A program made the position numbers and the translations under genes. DNA of 64,000 nt, taken from positions 29,957 to 93,956 of the forward strand of contig NZ_FUYX01000018.1 of assembly GCF_900168195.1 (NCBI RefSeq), read 5' to 3'. Below the pieces are notes generated by a model, which was given only the letters and a program-made list of their open reading frames with translations, was not told where the DNA came from and ran no database searches. Shown in pieces: positions 25,038-33,555 of this stretch. Positions within the stretch are counted from its first letter, which is position 1. The number at the start of each line of letters is the position of its first letter. This DNA is from Allobosea thiooxidans. Its GTDB lineage: Bacteria; Pseudomonadota; Alphaproteobacteria; Rhizobiales; Beijerinckiaceae.

Positions 25038-26075
25038 TCAGCCCGCAGGAACCGGCGCCGCTTCGGCGAGCAGGCCCTGCACCTTGAGATCGGACCAGAG
25101 CGCGGCTGGGACCGGCCGCGCGACGAGGTCGAGATTGCGCGCGACCTCCTGCGGCGTGACGGCGCCGAGCACGATCGTCGCCACCGCCGGATGCGCGGCG
25201 CAGAAGGCGAGCGCCGCCTGTGGCAATGCCACGCCATGAACGGCGCAGGCCGCTTCGATCCGGGCGACGCGTGCGAGGATCTCTGGCGGCGCGGGCTTGT
25301 AGTTGTAGAAGGCGCCGGGTTTTGCGCCGGTGGCCAGAATGCCCGAGTTGAAGACACCGGCCAGCATCACCGCGATCTTCTTCTCCAGCGCGAGCGGCAG
25401 GAACTCCGGCAGCGCGCCCTGCTCCAGCAGCGAGTAGCGACCGGCCAGCATCATTACGTCGAAATCGCCCGAGCGGGCGAAGCGCACGCACATCTCGGCC
25501 TCGTTGACGCCGACGCCGATCGCCTTGACCGCGCCCGACGCACGCAGCTTCTCCAGTGCGCGATAGGCGCCGTCCATGGCCTCCGCGAAGCGCTGCTCCA
25601 TCCGGTCGCCATGGGTCCAGACATCGACGTCATGGATCAGCAGGATGTCGATATGGTCGGTGCCAAGCCGGAGCAGCGACTGCTCGAAGGAGCGCATCGC
25701 ACCGTCATAGGAATAGTCGATCACCGCCGGATGCGGCAGGCCGCCGGCATAGCCCGAGCCATCGCGCTTCGGCTGGCCGGCCGCCATCCAGCGCCCCACC
25801 TTGGTCGAGACCATGACGCTGTGGCGCGGCACGCTGCGCAAGGCGGCTCCGATGCGGTGCTCGGACAGGCCATGGCCGTAGAGCGGCGAGGTGTCGACGA
25901 GGTTGATACCGGCGGCGACCGCGGCACGGACCGTGTCCTGCGCCGTCACCTCATCGAGATGCACGTAGAGATCGCCAAGCGGCGCGCCGCCGAAGCCGAT
26001 CAGGCTGGGGGAGAGGCCCGCGATCGGGCGGCCTTTCGGCAAGGCGCCGGGAGAGGAAGCAACGCCGTTCGACAT
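25038..26075 (-). CDS. Aldo/keto reductase
   Basis: A 345-residue aldo/keto reductase of the D-threo-aldose/L-fucose dehydrogenase-like group. The catalytic tetrad is visible as Asp and Tyr in NLVDTSPLYGHGLSEHRIG, Lys in STKVGRW, and His in LLIHDVD; the C-terminal NADP-binding segment contains IVLGAVTPQEVARN. It converges with the M20 gene, the stops being three bases apart. The ATG at 26075 was taken rather than the in-frame TTG just before it. It is separated from the ABC permease genes upstream by a palindromic repeat. A role in oxidising an aldose or lactaldehyde is plausible. Confidence 0.9.
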   Translation of the reverse strand: MSNGVASSPGALPKGRPIAGLSPSLIGFGGAPLGDLYVHLDEVTAQDTVRAAVAAGINLVDTSPLYGHGLSEHRIGAALRSVPRHSVMVSTKVGRWMAAGQPKRDGSGYAGGLPHPAVIDYSYDGAMRSFEQSLLRLGTDHIDILLIHDVDVWTHGDRMEQRFAEAMDGAYRALEKLRASGAVKAIGVGVNEAEMCVRFARSGDFDVMMLAGRYSLLEQGALPEFLPLALEKKIAVMLAGVFNSGILATGAKPGAFYNYKPAPPEILARVARIEAACAVHGVALPQAALAFCAAHPAVATIVLGAVTPQEVARNLDLVARPVPAALWSDLKVQGLLAEAAPVPAG

Positions 26076-26118
26076 CAATGATCCGCTCGAAGCTGGAAAC
26101 AGTTTCCATCAGGCCGAG

Positions 26119-26209
26119 CCGTCATTGCGAGGAGCGAAGCGACGAAGCAATCCAGGGGCGGCAGAGCTCTGCACCCCCTTGGATTGCTTCGCTGCGCTCG
26201 CAATGACGG
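26119..26209. repeat. Dispersed palindromic repeat, family 1
   Basis: About 91 bases bounded by CCGTCATTGCGAG and its complement CTCGCAATGACGG, with inner arms (GAAGCAATCCA / TGGATTGCTTC). It can fold into one long hairpin. A closely related copy lies at 30963-31053. Both lie between genes. Confidence 0.8.
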
Positions 26210-26268
26210 CATGGCGAGGAGCGGCAGAGTTGCGGATCGCCCGAATGCGCGCAAGCCCGCCCCTCGCC

Positions 26269-27084
26269 TCAGGCCCCGACCTTGGCGAGCACGTCAGCCC
26301 GCAGGAAACGCTCGATGAACAGCATGAACAGCACCGAGGGCACGAGCAGGATCAACGCCGTGATCGAGGCGACCTGATAGTTGCCGCCCATCGCCGCGTT
26401 GTAGAGCAGCAGCGGCAGCGTCGTAACCTGCGGCACGCCGACGAAGAAGGTGCCGGTGAACTCGTCGAGCGACTCCAGGAAGACGAAGATGCCGCTGGCG
26501 ATGATGCCGGGCGCGGCCAGCGGGAGCGTCACCGAGAAGAAGGTCCTCAGCGGCGAGGCGCCGATATTTCGCGCGGCGAGCTCAAGGTCGCGGTCGACGG
26601 CGGCGAAGGCAGCGGCCGCGATCCAGACCGAATAGACGAGTCCGTGCGCGGCATGGACGAGCACCACGGCGAAGACCGTGCCGTTGATGCCGATATTGTA
26701 GAAGACGCGCGCGACGTTGATGTAGATCGCGACCGAGGGGAAGGCCTGCGGCAGCAGGAAGAGCACCATGAAGAAGGCGCGCACCGGCAGCTTCAGCCGC
26801 GCCAGCGCATAGCCGGCGGGAATCGAGAGCGCGAGCGCGACGATCACCGTCAGCACCGCGATCCAGACCGAGGTGCCGAGCGAAGCCATGGCGTCGCCGG
26901 TCGGCCGGAAGACCTGCTCCCAGTAGCGCGTGCCGTAGACGACCGGCAGCTTGTATGGCGTGTACCAGCGCTCGGCGACCGACCAGAGCGCCAGATTGAC
27001 CAAGGGCCCGATCAGGAAGAAGGCGAAGGCCGCGAGCGCGAAGGCCGCAAGGATCATGCGCAGGCCGGAGACGGCACGGATCAT
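26269..27084 (-). CDS. ABC transporter permease (PotC/ThiP type)
   Basis: A 271-residue membrane protein with six hydrophobic segments, of the type I importer permease class. The coupling loop is ELAARNIGASPLRTFFSVTLPLAAPGI, with the Glu-Ala-Ala-Gly pattern slightly varied. The start at 27084 overlaps the stop of the partner permease (ATGA). Together with that permease, the binding protein at 28058 and the ATPase at 29204 it makes a complete importer of the spermidine/putrescine, iron(III) or phosphonate type. The ligand cannot be decided from sequence. Confidence 0.92.
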   Translation of the reverse strand: MIRAVSGLRMILAAFALAAFAFFLIGPLVNLALWSVAERWYTPYKLPVVYGTRYWEQVFRPTGDAMASLGTSVWIAVLTVIVALALSIPAGYALARLKLPVRAFFMVLFLLPQAFPSVAIYINVARVFYNIGINGTVFAVVLVHAAHGLVYSVWIAAAAFAAVDRDLELAARNIGASPLRTFFSVTLPLAAPGIIASGIFVFLESLDEFTGTFFVGVPQVTTLPLLLYNAAMGGNYQVASITALILLVPSVLFMLFIERFLRADVLAKVGA

Positions 27085-27917
27085 GGCGTGCCCTCCTTCG
27101 CCATGCCGCGCTTGAGGTAGATGATCGCCGCTCCGGCCGAGATCAGATAGGTGATGACGCCGAGCGCGTTGGCGGTGGCGTAGTCGCCATAGGCGTTGAT
27201 GCGGAAAGCCATGTCGACGGTCAGCATGGTCGGCTGCGAGCCCGCCACCATCATCGGCACCGACAGAACGGAGAGCATGGTCACGAAGGAGAGGACGAGC
27301 GCGACGAGGAGCTGCGGCATCACCTGCGGCAGTGCGAGCTCGACGAGGACGCGCATCCGCGAGGCGCCGAGATTGCGGCCCGCCTCCAGCGTCGCCCGAT
27401 CGAGCGCGGCGAGCGCCCCCGCTAGCAGCAGCGCGACGAAGGGCGTCTGCTTCCAGACGAAGGTCGCGATGATGCCGCGCCAGTCGAGGAAGCTCATCGC
27501 CTGCAGCGGCTCCATCAGACCAAGCGAGACGAAGGTGTTGTTCATCAACCCATTCTTGGCGAGGAAGGTGCGCATGCACTGCGCCGCGACGATGAACGGG
27601 ATGAAGAGCGGCCAGCGATAGAGCGCCTTCAGCGTGCCGACAATGTAGCGGTTTTCGCCGAGCGTCAGCGTGCCCGCGATGACGATGGCGGCGAGCCCCG
27701 TCAGCAGGCAGGAGGCGAGCACGATGATGACAGTGAAAAGGATGTCACCGGAATAGAGCTCCCAGGCCTTCCCGAAGGCCTGCAACGAGAAGCCCCCCTC
27801 CGGCCCGGTGAAGGCCGAGATCAGCGAGAAGCAGAGCGGATAGAGGAACAGCGCCGCGACGAGCGCGAGGCCCGGCGCGATCAGCAGCAAGGCGAGCTGG
27901 CGTTGGGAAAGGGACAT
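27081..27917 (-). CDS. ABC transporter permease (PotB type)
   Basis: A 278-residue permease, first of the pair. It starts MSLSQRQLALLLIAPGLALV with the first helix at the N-terminus and has the ATPase-docking loop TLEAGRNLGASRMRVLVELALPQVMPQLL. It overlaps the second permease by four bases. A palindromic repeat (27958-28041) occupies the 140-base gap between it and the upstream binding-protein gene and may lower its expression relative to that gene, which is an inference. Confidence 0.92.
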   Translation of the reverse strand: MSLSQRQLALLLIAPGLALVAALFLYPLCFSLISAFTGPEGGFSLQAFGKAWELYSGDILFTVIIVLASCLLTGLAAIVIAGTLTLGENRYIVGTLKALYRWPLFIPFIVAAQCMRTFLAKNGLMNNTFVSLGLMEPLQAMSFLDWRGIIATFVWKQTPFVALLLAGALAALDRATLEAGRNLGASRMRVLVELALPQVMPQLLVALVLSFVTMLSVLSVPMMVAGSQPTMLTVDMAFRINAYGDYATANALGVITYLISAGAAIIYLKRGMAKEGTP

Positions 27918-27957
27918 TCTCGGTTCCGGCTAACCATTCGCGGTGGGCTGGAAAGGT

Positions 27958-28041
27958 CGTCATGGCCGGGCTTGACCCGGCCATCTCTTCAACCAGTGCG
28001 ACCTGGTCCCGAGATCCTCGGGTCAAGCCCGAGGATGACGG
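27958..28041. repeat. Dispersed palindromic repeat, family 2
   Basis: Two hairpins in tandem, CGTCATGGCCGGGCTTGACC... and ...GGGTCAAGCCCGAGGATGACG, with outer ends CGTCAT / ATGACG complementary. Related elements occur at 36735, 48185 and 54226. It lies between the binding-protein and permease genes of one operon. Confidence 0.75.
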
Positions 28042-28057
28042 TCTCTGAAGGTGAACC

Positions 28058-29188
28058 TCAGTTCGCGACCTTCTTCTCGTAGCCCTCGAGGATGTCGTTG
28101 AAATAGGGCGCGATCGGGAAGGGCTTGCCGTTCTTGGCCAGGTCAGCCGGCGTGACGTCGGTGAAGAGCTTGTCCCAGGCGGCCTTGTCGAGCTTGCCCT
28201 CGAGGTTCTTGGCGTCGATGCCCGGATACCAGTTGAACTTCTTGACGATGCCGTCGGCCTGGACTTGGGGGCTGGTCGCGAGCGCGATGAACTCTTCCGC
28301 CAGCTTCTTCTGCGCCGACTTCTCGGGCACCGCGTAATACATCGGCTGGCCGGGCATGCCGGGCGAAACGAGCTTCAGCTTCATGTTCGGCGGCAGCTTG
28401 CCGTCGGCCTGCCAGGAATAGAACATATCGACCCAGACCGGGCCGATCGCGATCTCGCCGCGGTTCAGCATGTCGAGCGTGCCGGCATTGCCGGGCGTGA
28501 TCACGACGTTCTTGTTGAACTCCTTGAGATCGGCGAAGGCCTTGTCCCAGCTCGTCTTCGTGGCCGCGTCATAGGGGCCCTTGATCAGCTTGTCGGCATC
28601 GCCGCCGAAGGCATAGACCCAGCCGGCGACGAAGGAGACGCCGGACATGCCGCCCTTGATGCCGTTATAGCCGAACTGCTTCGGGTTCTTCTTCGCCCAG
28701 TCGGCGAGCTCGGCGAAGGTCGCCGGCGGTGTCTTGACCATGTCGGCATTGTAGGCGAGCGCGGTCTGCGACTGGAACATCGGGATGACGTAGCCGGTAA
28801 CGTCGGTGCCGAGGGAGTTCCTGGCGGCGTCGCCGGTGGCGAGCTTGGCCGTGTCGACATTGGCCGTGTACTTGTTGAGCAGGCCTTCCTTGACCATCTG
28901 GCCGGCGGCCTTCTGGTGGATGACCACCACGTCGAAATCGGTCGTGGCGGCGCCCTTCTGAGCATCGAGCTTCTCGTAGATCTTCTGCGAGCCGGAATCA
29001 CCCGGGCCGGTGCCGACCGAGACGACCTTCACACCGGGGTGAGCCTTCTCGAACATCGGCCCGAGATAGTCCTTGACGTAATCGACCATGTTCTGGTCGC
29101 CGGCGGATGCGACGTTGAGGGTCTGCGCGGATAGCGGCGATGCCACGATCAGCGCGGCGAGCGAGCAGGCAAGCGTGAGGATGCGCAT
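28058..29188 (-). CDS. ABC transporter substrate-binding protein, family 1
   Basis: A 376-residue periplasmic binding protein with a Sec signal (MRILTLACSLAALIVASPLSAQ). The mature protein begins TLNVASAGDQNMVDYVKDYL and contains KAHPGVKVVSVGTGPGDSG, FDVVVIHQKAAGQM, GTLDMLNRGEIAIGPVWVDMFY and PMYYAVPEKSAQKKLAEEF. This resembles the extracellular family 1 proteins of polyamine, iron and phosphonate importers. It follows the ATPase gene by 15 bases and is separated from the permeases by a repeat. The ligand is unknown. Confidence 0.92.
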   Translation of the reverse strand: MRILTLACSLAALIVASPLSAQTLNVASAGDQNMVDYVKDYLGPMFEKAHPGVKVVSVGTGPGDSGSQKIYEKLDAQKGAATTDFDVVVIHQKAAGQMVKEGLLNKYTANVDTAKLATGDAARNSLGTDVTGYVIPMFQSQTALAYNADMVKTPPATFAELADWAKKNPKQFGYNGIKGGMSGVSFVAGWVYAFGGDADKLIKGPYDAATKTSWDKAFADLKEFNKNVVITPGNAGTLDMLNRGEIAIGPVWVDMFYSWQADGKLPPNMKLKLVSPGMPGQPMYYAVPEKSAQKKLAEEFIALATSPQVQADGIVKKFNWYPGIDAKNLEGKLDKAAWDKLFTDVTPADLAKNGKPFPIAPYFNDILEGYEKKVAN

Positions 29189-29203
29189 GTGTCTGACTCC
29201 CTG

Positions 29204-30397
29204 TCAGGCGGCGATCCCGGCCTCGGTCGCCGGGAAGATGTGAAGGCGCTGCAGCGGAATGCGCAGCCCGACCTTCGTTCCGAGTTCGTGACGGCCGACG
29301 TCGTCGACCGTGATCTGGCGGCCGGCGGCCTCGACCTTGTAGCGATAGATGCCGCCGGGATAGGCGCGCGCGGCGATGGTGCCAGGGACGACGAGATCGC
29401 CCCCGGAAGCCGCCGCATCATGCGCATCGAGGCTCGCGACATCGTCGCGGAAATAGGCGAGCGCCTCGCCGGCCGGCAGCGCGGCAGCGCTTTCGCCCGC
29501 AAGGCTCGCGCGGGCCTCGCCGGCGGCGACGGAAGCCTGGCCCTCGCCCCTGTTGATGCTGAGCGGCAGCACGTTCTCCGCGCCCATGAAATTGGCGACG
29601 AAGGCGCTCGCCGGGCGGTCATAGACCTCCTCGGGCGTGCCGACCTGGGCGACGCGTCCCGCCTGCATGATGACCAGGCGATCGGCCATGGTCATGGCCT
29701 CCTCGCGGTCATGGGTGACGTGGACCGCAGTCAGGCCGAGCCGCTGCTGGATGGCGCGGATCTCGTGGCGCATGGTCATGCGGATCTTGGCGTCGAGGTT
29801 CGACAAGGGCTCGTCGAGCAGCAGGATGCCCGGATCGATGGCGAGCGCGCGACCGAGCGCGACGCGCTGACGCTGGCCGCCGGAGAGCGCCGTGACCTTG
29901 CGGTCCTCATAGCCGGCAAGGCCGAGGAAGCTCAGCATCTCGCCGACCTTGGCGGCGATCTCGGCCTTTGACCTGCCGCGCAGCTTGAGGCCGTAACCGA
30001 TGTTCTGCAGCACCGTCATATGCGGCCAGAGCGCATAGGACTGGAAAACCATCGCCATGCCGCGCTTCTCCGGCGGCAGCCCGGCGACATCCTTGCCACC
30101 GACGACGATCGATCCGGACTCGACCGGCACGAAGCCCGAGAGCGAACGCAGCAGCGTGGTCTTGCCGCAGCCGGAGGAGCCGAGCAACGCCGTGAAGCTG
30201 CCGGGCGCAAAATCGAGATCGATCCCGTGCAGCACGCGCGTGCCGCCATAGGCGACATGAAGTCCGCGCACGCCGATGGCCGCGCCGCTGCCCGCTCTGG
30301 CTTGCGTTTCCGGCTGCAAGACGCCTACTCCCCCACTTGGTCTTATTGCCGGATAATGGAATGTTTCTTCCATTGTCGGCATTGTTGAAATAAACAT
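29204..30397 (-). CDS. ABC transporter ATP-binding protein (PotA/UgpC type)
   Basis: A 397-residue import ATPase. Walker A is LLGSSGCGKTTLLRSL, the signature is LSGGQRQRVALGRAL, Walker B is ILLLDEPLSNLD, and the switch His is in VHVTHDREEA. A C-terminal TOBE-like regulatory region follows from about 260. The first 40 residues are unusual for the family (core homology starts at IGVRGLHVAYGG), so a later start such as ATG 30373 is possible; no good ribosome site distinguishes them. It is the first gene of the importer operon and diverges from the 2H phosphoesterase gene. Confidence 0.93.
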   Translation of the reverse strand: MFISTMPTMEETFHYPAIRPSGGVGVLQPETQARAGSGAAIGVRGLHVAYGGTRVLHGIDLDFAPGSFTALLGSSGCGKTTLLRSLSGFVPVESGSIVVGGKDVAGLPPEKRGMAMVFQSYALWPHMTVLQNIGYGLKLRGRSKAEIAAKVGEMLSFLGLAGYEDRKVTALSGGQRQRVALGRALAIDPGILLLDEPLSNLDAKIRMTMRHEIRAIQQRLGLTAVHVTHDREEAMTMADRLVIMQAGRVAQVGTPEEVYDRPASAFVANFMGAENVLPLSINRGEGQASVAAGEARASLAGESAAALPAGEALAYFRDDVASLDAHDAAASGGDLVVPGTIAARAYPGGIYRYKVEAAGRQITVDDVGRHELGTKVGLRIPLQRLHIFPATEAGIAA

Positions 30398-30440
30398 TAC
30401 GTACGGGGCGCACTATGTGCAAGAGCTTTATGAAGGGCGC

Positions 30441-30956
30441 ATGACAGCACGAATTCATTCTCTCTGGCTCATGGCCGAACCCGCCGACGAGGCAATGCTG
30501 ACCGAGCTCGTCGGGGAGCTGTCGGGCCGCTTCGGCACCCCGCTTTTCGCGCCGCACCTCACCCTCCAGGGCGACACAGAAGCGCCGCTCGCAGAGCTCG
30601 AACGGGCCGTGGCGGCCGCGGCTGAAGCCGTTCCGGCCTTCACGACCCCCATCACCGTCGTCGAGGGGAGCGAGGCCTTCTTCCGCTCCTTCTATGCGCG
30701 CTTTGCCGTCTCGCCGGCGCTCGCCGCGCTGAAGCGGGCGCTCGACCCCGCCGGCTTCGACAGCTTCATGCCGCATGTCTCGCTGCTCTACGGCTCGGTC
30801 GAACCTGTGGCGAAGGCGGCCGCCATCGCCGAAGTGAATGCGCGGCTCGCCGGCCGCAGGATCCGCTTCGACCGCATCGGCGTCGTGACTTCGGGGCAGG
30901 ACATCCCGATCGCCGAGTGGCGCGTCGTCGCCAGCGCCGCGTTGCGTTCGGCTTAG
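30441..30956 (+). CDS. 2H phosphoesterase superfamily protein (cyclic phosphodiesterase/2'-5' RNA ligase-like)
   Basis: A 171-residue protein with the two catalytic H-x-T/S motifs of the 2H phosphoesterase superfamily, His39-Leu-Thr41 (APHLTLQG) and His112-Val-Ser114 (MPHVSLLYG). Relatives hydrolyse cyclic phosphates, such as ADP-ribose 1'',2''-cyclic phosphate, or act on RNA 2'-5' linkages. The size and spacing fit the small cyclic phosphodiesterase group best. The ATG at 30441 has GAAGGG upstream; a GTG at 30417 would add eight residues. It diverges from the ABC operon with a 43-base gap. Confidence 0.82.
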   Translation: MTARIHSLWLMAEPADEAMLTELVGELSGRFGTPLFAPHLTLQGDTEAPLAELERAVAAAAEAVPAFTTPITVVEGSEAFFRSFYARFAVSPALAALKRALDPAGFDSFMPHVSLLYGSVEPVAKAAAIAEVNARLAGRRIRFDRIGVVTSGQDIPIAEWRVVASAALRSA

Positions 30957-30962
30957 ACGACG

Positions 30963-31053
30963 CCGTCATTGCAAGCGAAGCGAAGCAATCCAGGGGCGGC
31001 AGCGCTCTACGTCTCCCTGGGTTGCTTCGTCGCTTCGCTCCTCGCAATGACGG
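30963..31053. repeat. Dispersed palindromic repeat, family 1
   Basis: Second copy of the element at 26119. Outer arms are CCGTCATTGC and GCAATGACGG, and it contains the same GAAGCAATCCAGGGGCGGCA block. It fills the space between two convergent genes, where it could also serve as a bidirectional terminator, although no T-run follows. Confidence 0.8.
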
Positions 31054-31065
31054 GAAGCGACGCGT

Positions 31066-32865
31066 TTAATCCCCGGTCAGCTCGCGATTGCGGCGGCTCA
31101 TCTCATCGCTGTAGCGCTTGATCGCATGAGCCTCGCTGAGGATGCCGACGAGGCGGCGGCTGTCGCGATCGGCGACCACCGGCAGCGCCTCGCTCTCGGC
31201 CTCATCGAAGAGCTTCAGCGTGTCGCGCACGGACATATCGGCCAGCAGCATCCGGTCCGGATGGTGCAGCAGGTGGCGGACAGTGCGCGGCGCCGGCTCG
31301 GCCGCGGCTTCCTCGCCGAGCGCCGGGTCGGGCTCGTAGAGCGCGCCGGGCGGCACCATGCCCACATAGGCGTCGCCGGGGCCGACCGCGACGAGATAGT
31401 TGGTGGAACCCGGCGGGTATTTCAGCCGCGCCTCGGCGATGGTGGCGTCGGCCGCGATCTTCGGCACCTCGATGCGCATCATGCTGCCGGCGGTGAGGTC
31501 CCGCATCCAGCCCACGTCATGGGCCCCGCGGATGCTCTCGCCGCGCAGATGGAAGCGCCAGGTGGCGAAGGAGAAGCCGAAGAGGCGCCGGGTGACGAGC
31601 GAGGCGGCTCCCGCCGCGCCGACCACGGCGAGCGTCAACTTCAGATCGCCCGTCATCTCGAGCGCGAGCAGCGCCATGGTCATCGGCCCACCGACGATCG
31701 AGACCGCGAGCGAACTCATGCCGACCAGCGCGAACAGCGTCTCGTGCCCGGCGAGATTGGGAAAGGCGAGGCTCAGCACGCCGATGAAAAGGCGCCCCGT
31801 CAACACGCCGAGCAGCAGCGAAGCGAAGAACAGGCCGCCGCGGAAGCCCGAGCCGATCGAGACCGACGAGGCCAACGCCTTGGCGACGAGCACTGCCGCA
31901 AGCAGCAGCAGGCTCGTATCGATGCCGAGATAGAGGTTGATGGCCCCGTGCCCGGCCGAGAACACCGACGGATTCCAGATCGCCAGGGCGCCGACGACGA
32001 GACCGCCAAAAGCGGGCCGCAGCCAGGTCGGGATCCGCGAGCGCCTGAAGCCGGCCTCGACGAAGGCCGCCGCGCGCATCACGAGGATGCCGACCAGGCC
32101 GCAGGCGGCGCCGAGCATGACGACGAGCGGCAGATCGGAGACGACGATCGGCCCGATCGGCGGCACCTCGACGGCAAGCAGCGAGGGCGCCAGCAGGCTG
32201 TGGGTCACCGTCGCCATGAAGGTCGCGGCCATTACCGGCACGAAGGCGGCGATCGAATAGCTGCCGAGGATGAGCTCGAAGGCATAGAAGGCGCCGGTCA
32301 GCGGCGCGTCGAAGGCCGCACCAATGGCGCCACCGGCGGCACAGCCGACCATCAGGCGCATATCCGCCCGGCGCAGGCGCAGGCGGCGGCCGATATGTGA
32401 GGCGAGCCCGCTCGCGGCCTGGGTATAGCCGGCTTCCAGGCCGACCGAGGCGCCGGCGCCGCTGGAGCCGATGGTCTGGAGCGCGACGAAGACGCTGTCG
32501 CGCAGCGACATGCGCCCGCCATGCAACGCATTGGCCTCGATCGGGTCGACCGGCTGCTTGCGCCGGCGGAAGAACAACCAGGAAGCGAAACCGATGGCGA
32601 GGCCGCCCAGCACGGGGCCGACGAGCGCCCGCCAGGGCGGGATATTCGTGGTGATCGACAGGCGCTGCCCCTGTGACAGGCCGAAGACCAGCTCGTGCAG
32701 CAGCTGCGTCGTGAAGGACATCGCCAGCACGATCAGGCCGGCGAAGACGCCGATGACCGAGGCCAGGAAGACGACGCCGATCTCGCTGGAGCGCAGGAGC
32801 ACGCGCCAGCCCTGCGGCGCATCGCCGGTTCCCACGGCGGCTTCGGAGGCTTTCACGGTGATCAC
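31066..32865 (-). CDS. ClC-family chloride channel/antiporter with C-terminal CBS domains
   Basis: A 599-residue membrane protein. The ClC core takes up about residues 20-440, and two CBS domains follow at the C-terminus (last one near DTLKLFDEAESEALPVVADRDSRRLVGILSE). The gating Glu is probably that in SVGLEAGYTQ (normal motif G-x-E-G-P). The first selectivity motif G-S-G-I-P is not recognisable (VDPIEANALHGG stands in its place), and G-x-F-x-P reads GGLFFAS. This is a divergent ClC branch, so anion preference and transport mode are uncertain. The start is GTG. It converges with the 2H phosphoesterase gene across a repeat. Confidence 0.88.
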   Translation of the reverse strand: MITVKASEAAVGTGDAPQGWRVLLRSSEIGVVFLASVIGVFAGLIVLAMSFTTQLLHELVFGLSQGQRLSITTNIPPWRALVGPVLGGLAIGFASWLFFRRRKQPVDPIEANALHGGRMSLRDSVFVALQTIGSSGAGASVGLEAGYTQAASGLASHIGRRLRLRRADMRLMVGCAAGGAIGAAFDAPLTGAFYAFELILGSYSIAAFVPVMAATFMATVTHSLLAPSLLAVEVPPIGPIVVSDLPLVVMLGAACGLVGILVMRAAAFVEAGFRRSRIPTWLRPAFGGLVVGALAIWNPSVFSAGHGAINLYLGIDTSLLLLAAVLVAKALASSVSIGSGFRGGLFFASLLLGVLTGRLFIGVLSLAFPNLAGHETLFALVGMSSLAVSIVGGPMTMALLALEMTGDLKLTLAVVGAAGAASLVTRRLFGFSFATWRFHLRGESIRGAHDVGWMRDLTAGSMMRIEVPKIAADATIAEARLKYPPGSTNYLVAVGPGDAYVGMVPPGALYEPDPALGEEAAAEPAPRTVRHLLHHPDRMLLADMSVRDTLKLFDEAESEALPVVADRDSRRLVGILSEAHAIKRYSDEMSRRNRELTGD

Positions 32866-32975
32866 GGCAAGGCCCGCCAGGCTCGTTCGTCACATCCGCC
32901 CGCGGTCGCATATCGGCGCGGCCGGAACAAGACCGCATGGACGGCGCCCTGCGCGAGTCGCAAAGCCGCCATCCG

Positions 32976-33455
32976 TCAGGAGACCGGCACCGCCAGCCCG
33001 GCCTTGACCCGGTCCATGGCGACGAAGGAGCGGAACTTGCGGATGTTGGGATTGGCGAAGAACAGCCGCCGCGTCAGCGCCTCATAGGCCGCCATGCTCG
33101 GCACCAGCACGACCAGCATGAAATCGACCTCGCCGGTGACGTAGTAGCATTGCTGGACCTCGGGCGCGGCAACGAAGGACGACTTGGCCGCATCGATGTC
33201 CGGCGCCGTCTCGCTGACCAGCTCGACCTCGACGAAGAGCGTGATCGGATGGCCGAGCGCCGCCGGATCGACCACCGCGACATTGGCCCTGATGACGCCG
33301 TTCGCCTCCATGCGGCGGATACGGCGCTGCACCGCCGGTGCCGAGAGATTGACGCGCTCGCCGATCACCCGCTGCGGCGTGGTGTTGTCCTGCTGCAGGA
33401 TGGCGAGGATCGCCCGGTCGAAGGCGTCGAGGTCATGAGCGGTCGGCGCGGGCAT
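32976..33455 (-). CDS. Lrp/AsnC-family transcriptional regulator
   Basis: A 159-residue Lrp/AsnC regulator. The N-terminal helix-turn-helix (DAFDRAILAILQQDNTTPQR ... LSAPAVQRRIRRMEANGVI) and the C-terminal ligand-binding RAM domain (VEVELVSETAPDIDAAKSSF, CYYVTGEVDFMLVVLVP) are complete. It diverges from the diaminopropionate ammonia-lyase gene across a 100-base, relatively AT-rich gap. It is therefore probably an amino-acid-responsive regulator of that operon. The start at 33455 was chosen to fit the family length; earlier codons would add 38 residues. Confidence 0.92.
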   Translation of the reverse strand: MPAPTAHDLDAFDRAILAILQQDNTTPQRVIGERVNLSAPAVQRRIRRMEANGVIRANVAVVDPAALGHPITLFVEVELVSETAPDIDAAKSSFVAAPEVQQCYYVTGEVDFMLVVLVPSMAAYEALTRRLFFANPNIRKFRSFVAMDRVKAGLAVPVS

Positions 33456-33555
33456 CGGCTCTCTCGAGAAACAAACTTGCATCAGCCATCGATAAATCCA
33501 GCGCCTTTTTCGCGTCGCTTGCAATATCCATTCGTCGTCATTCAGCGAGGTCGCC

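Noticed and set aside
26119..31053. Repeats considered as CRISPR or insertion-sequence ends
   Set aside because: Copies are isolated single palindromes, with no regular spacers, no cas genes and no transposase or target duplication nearby.
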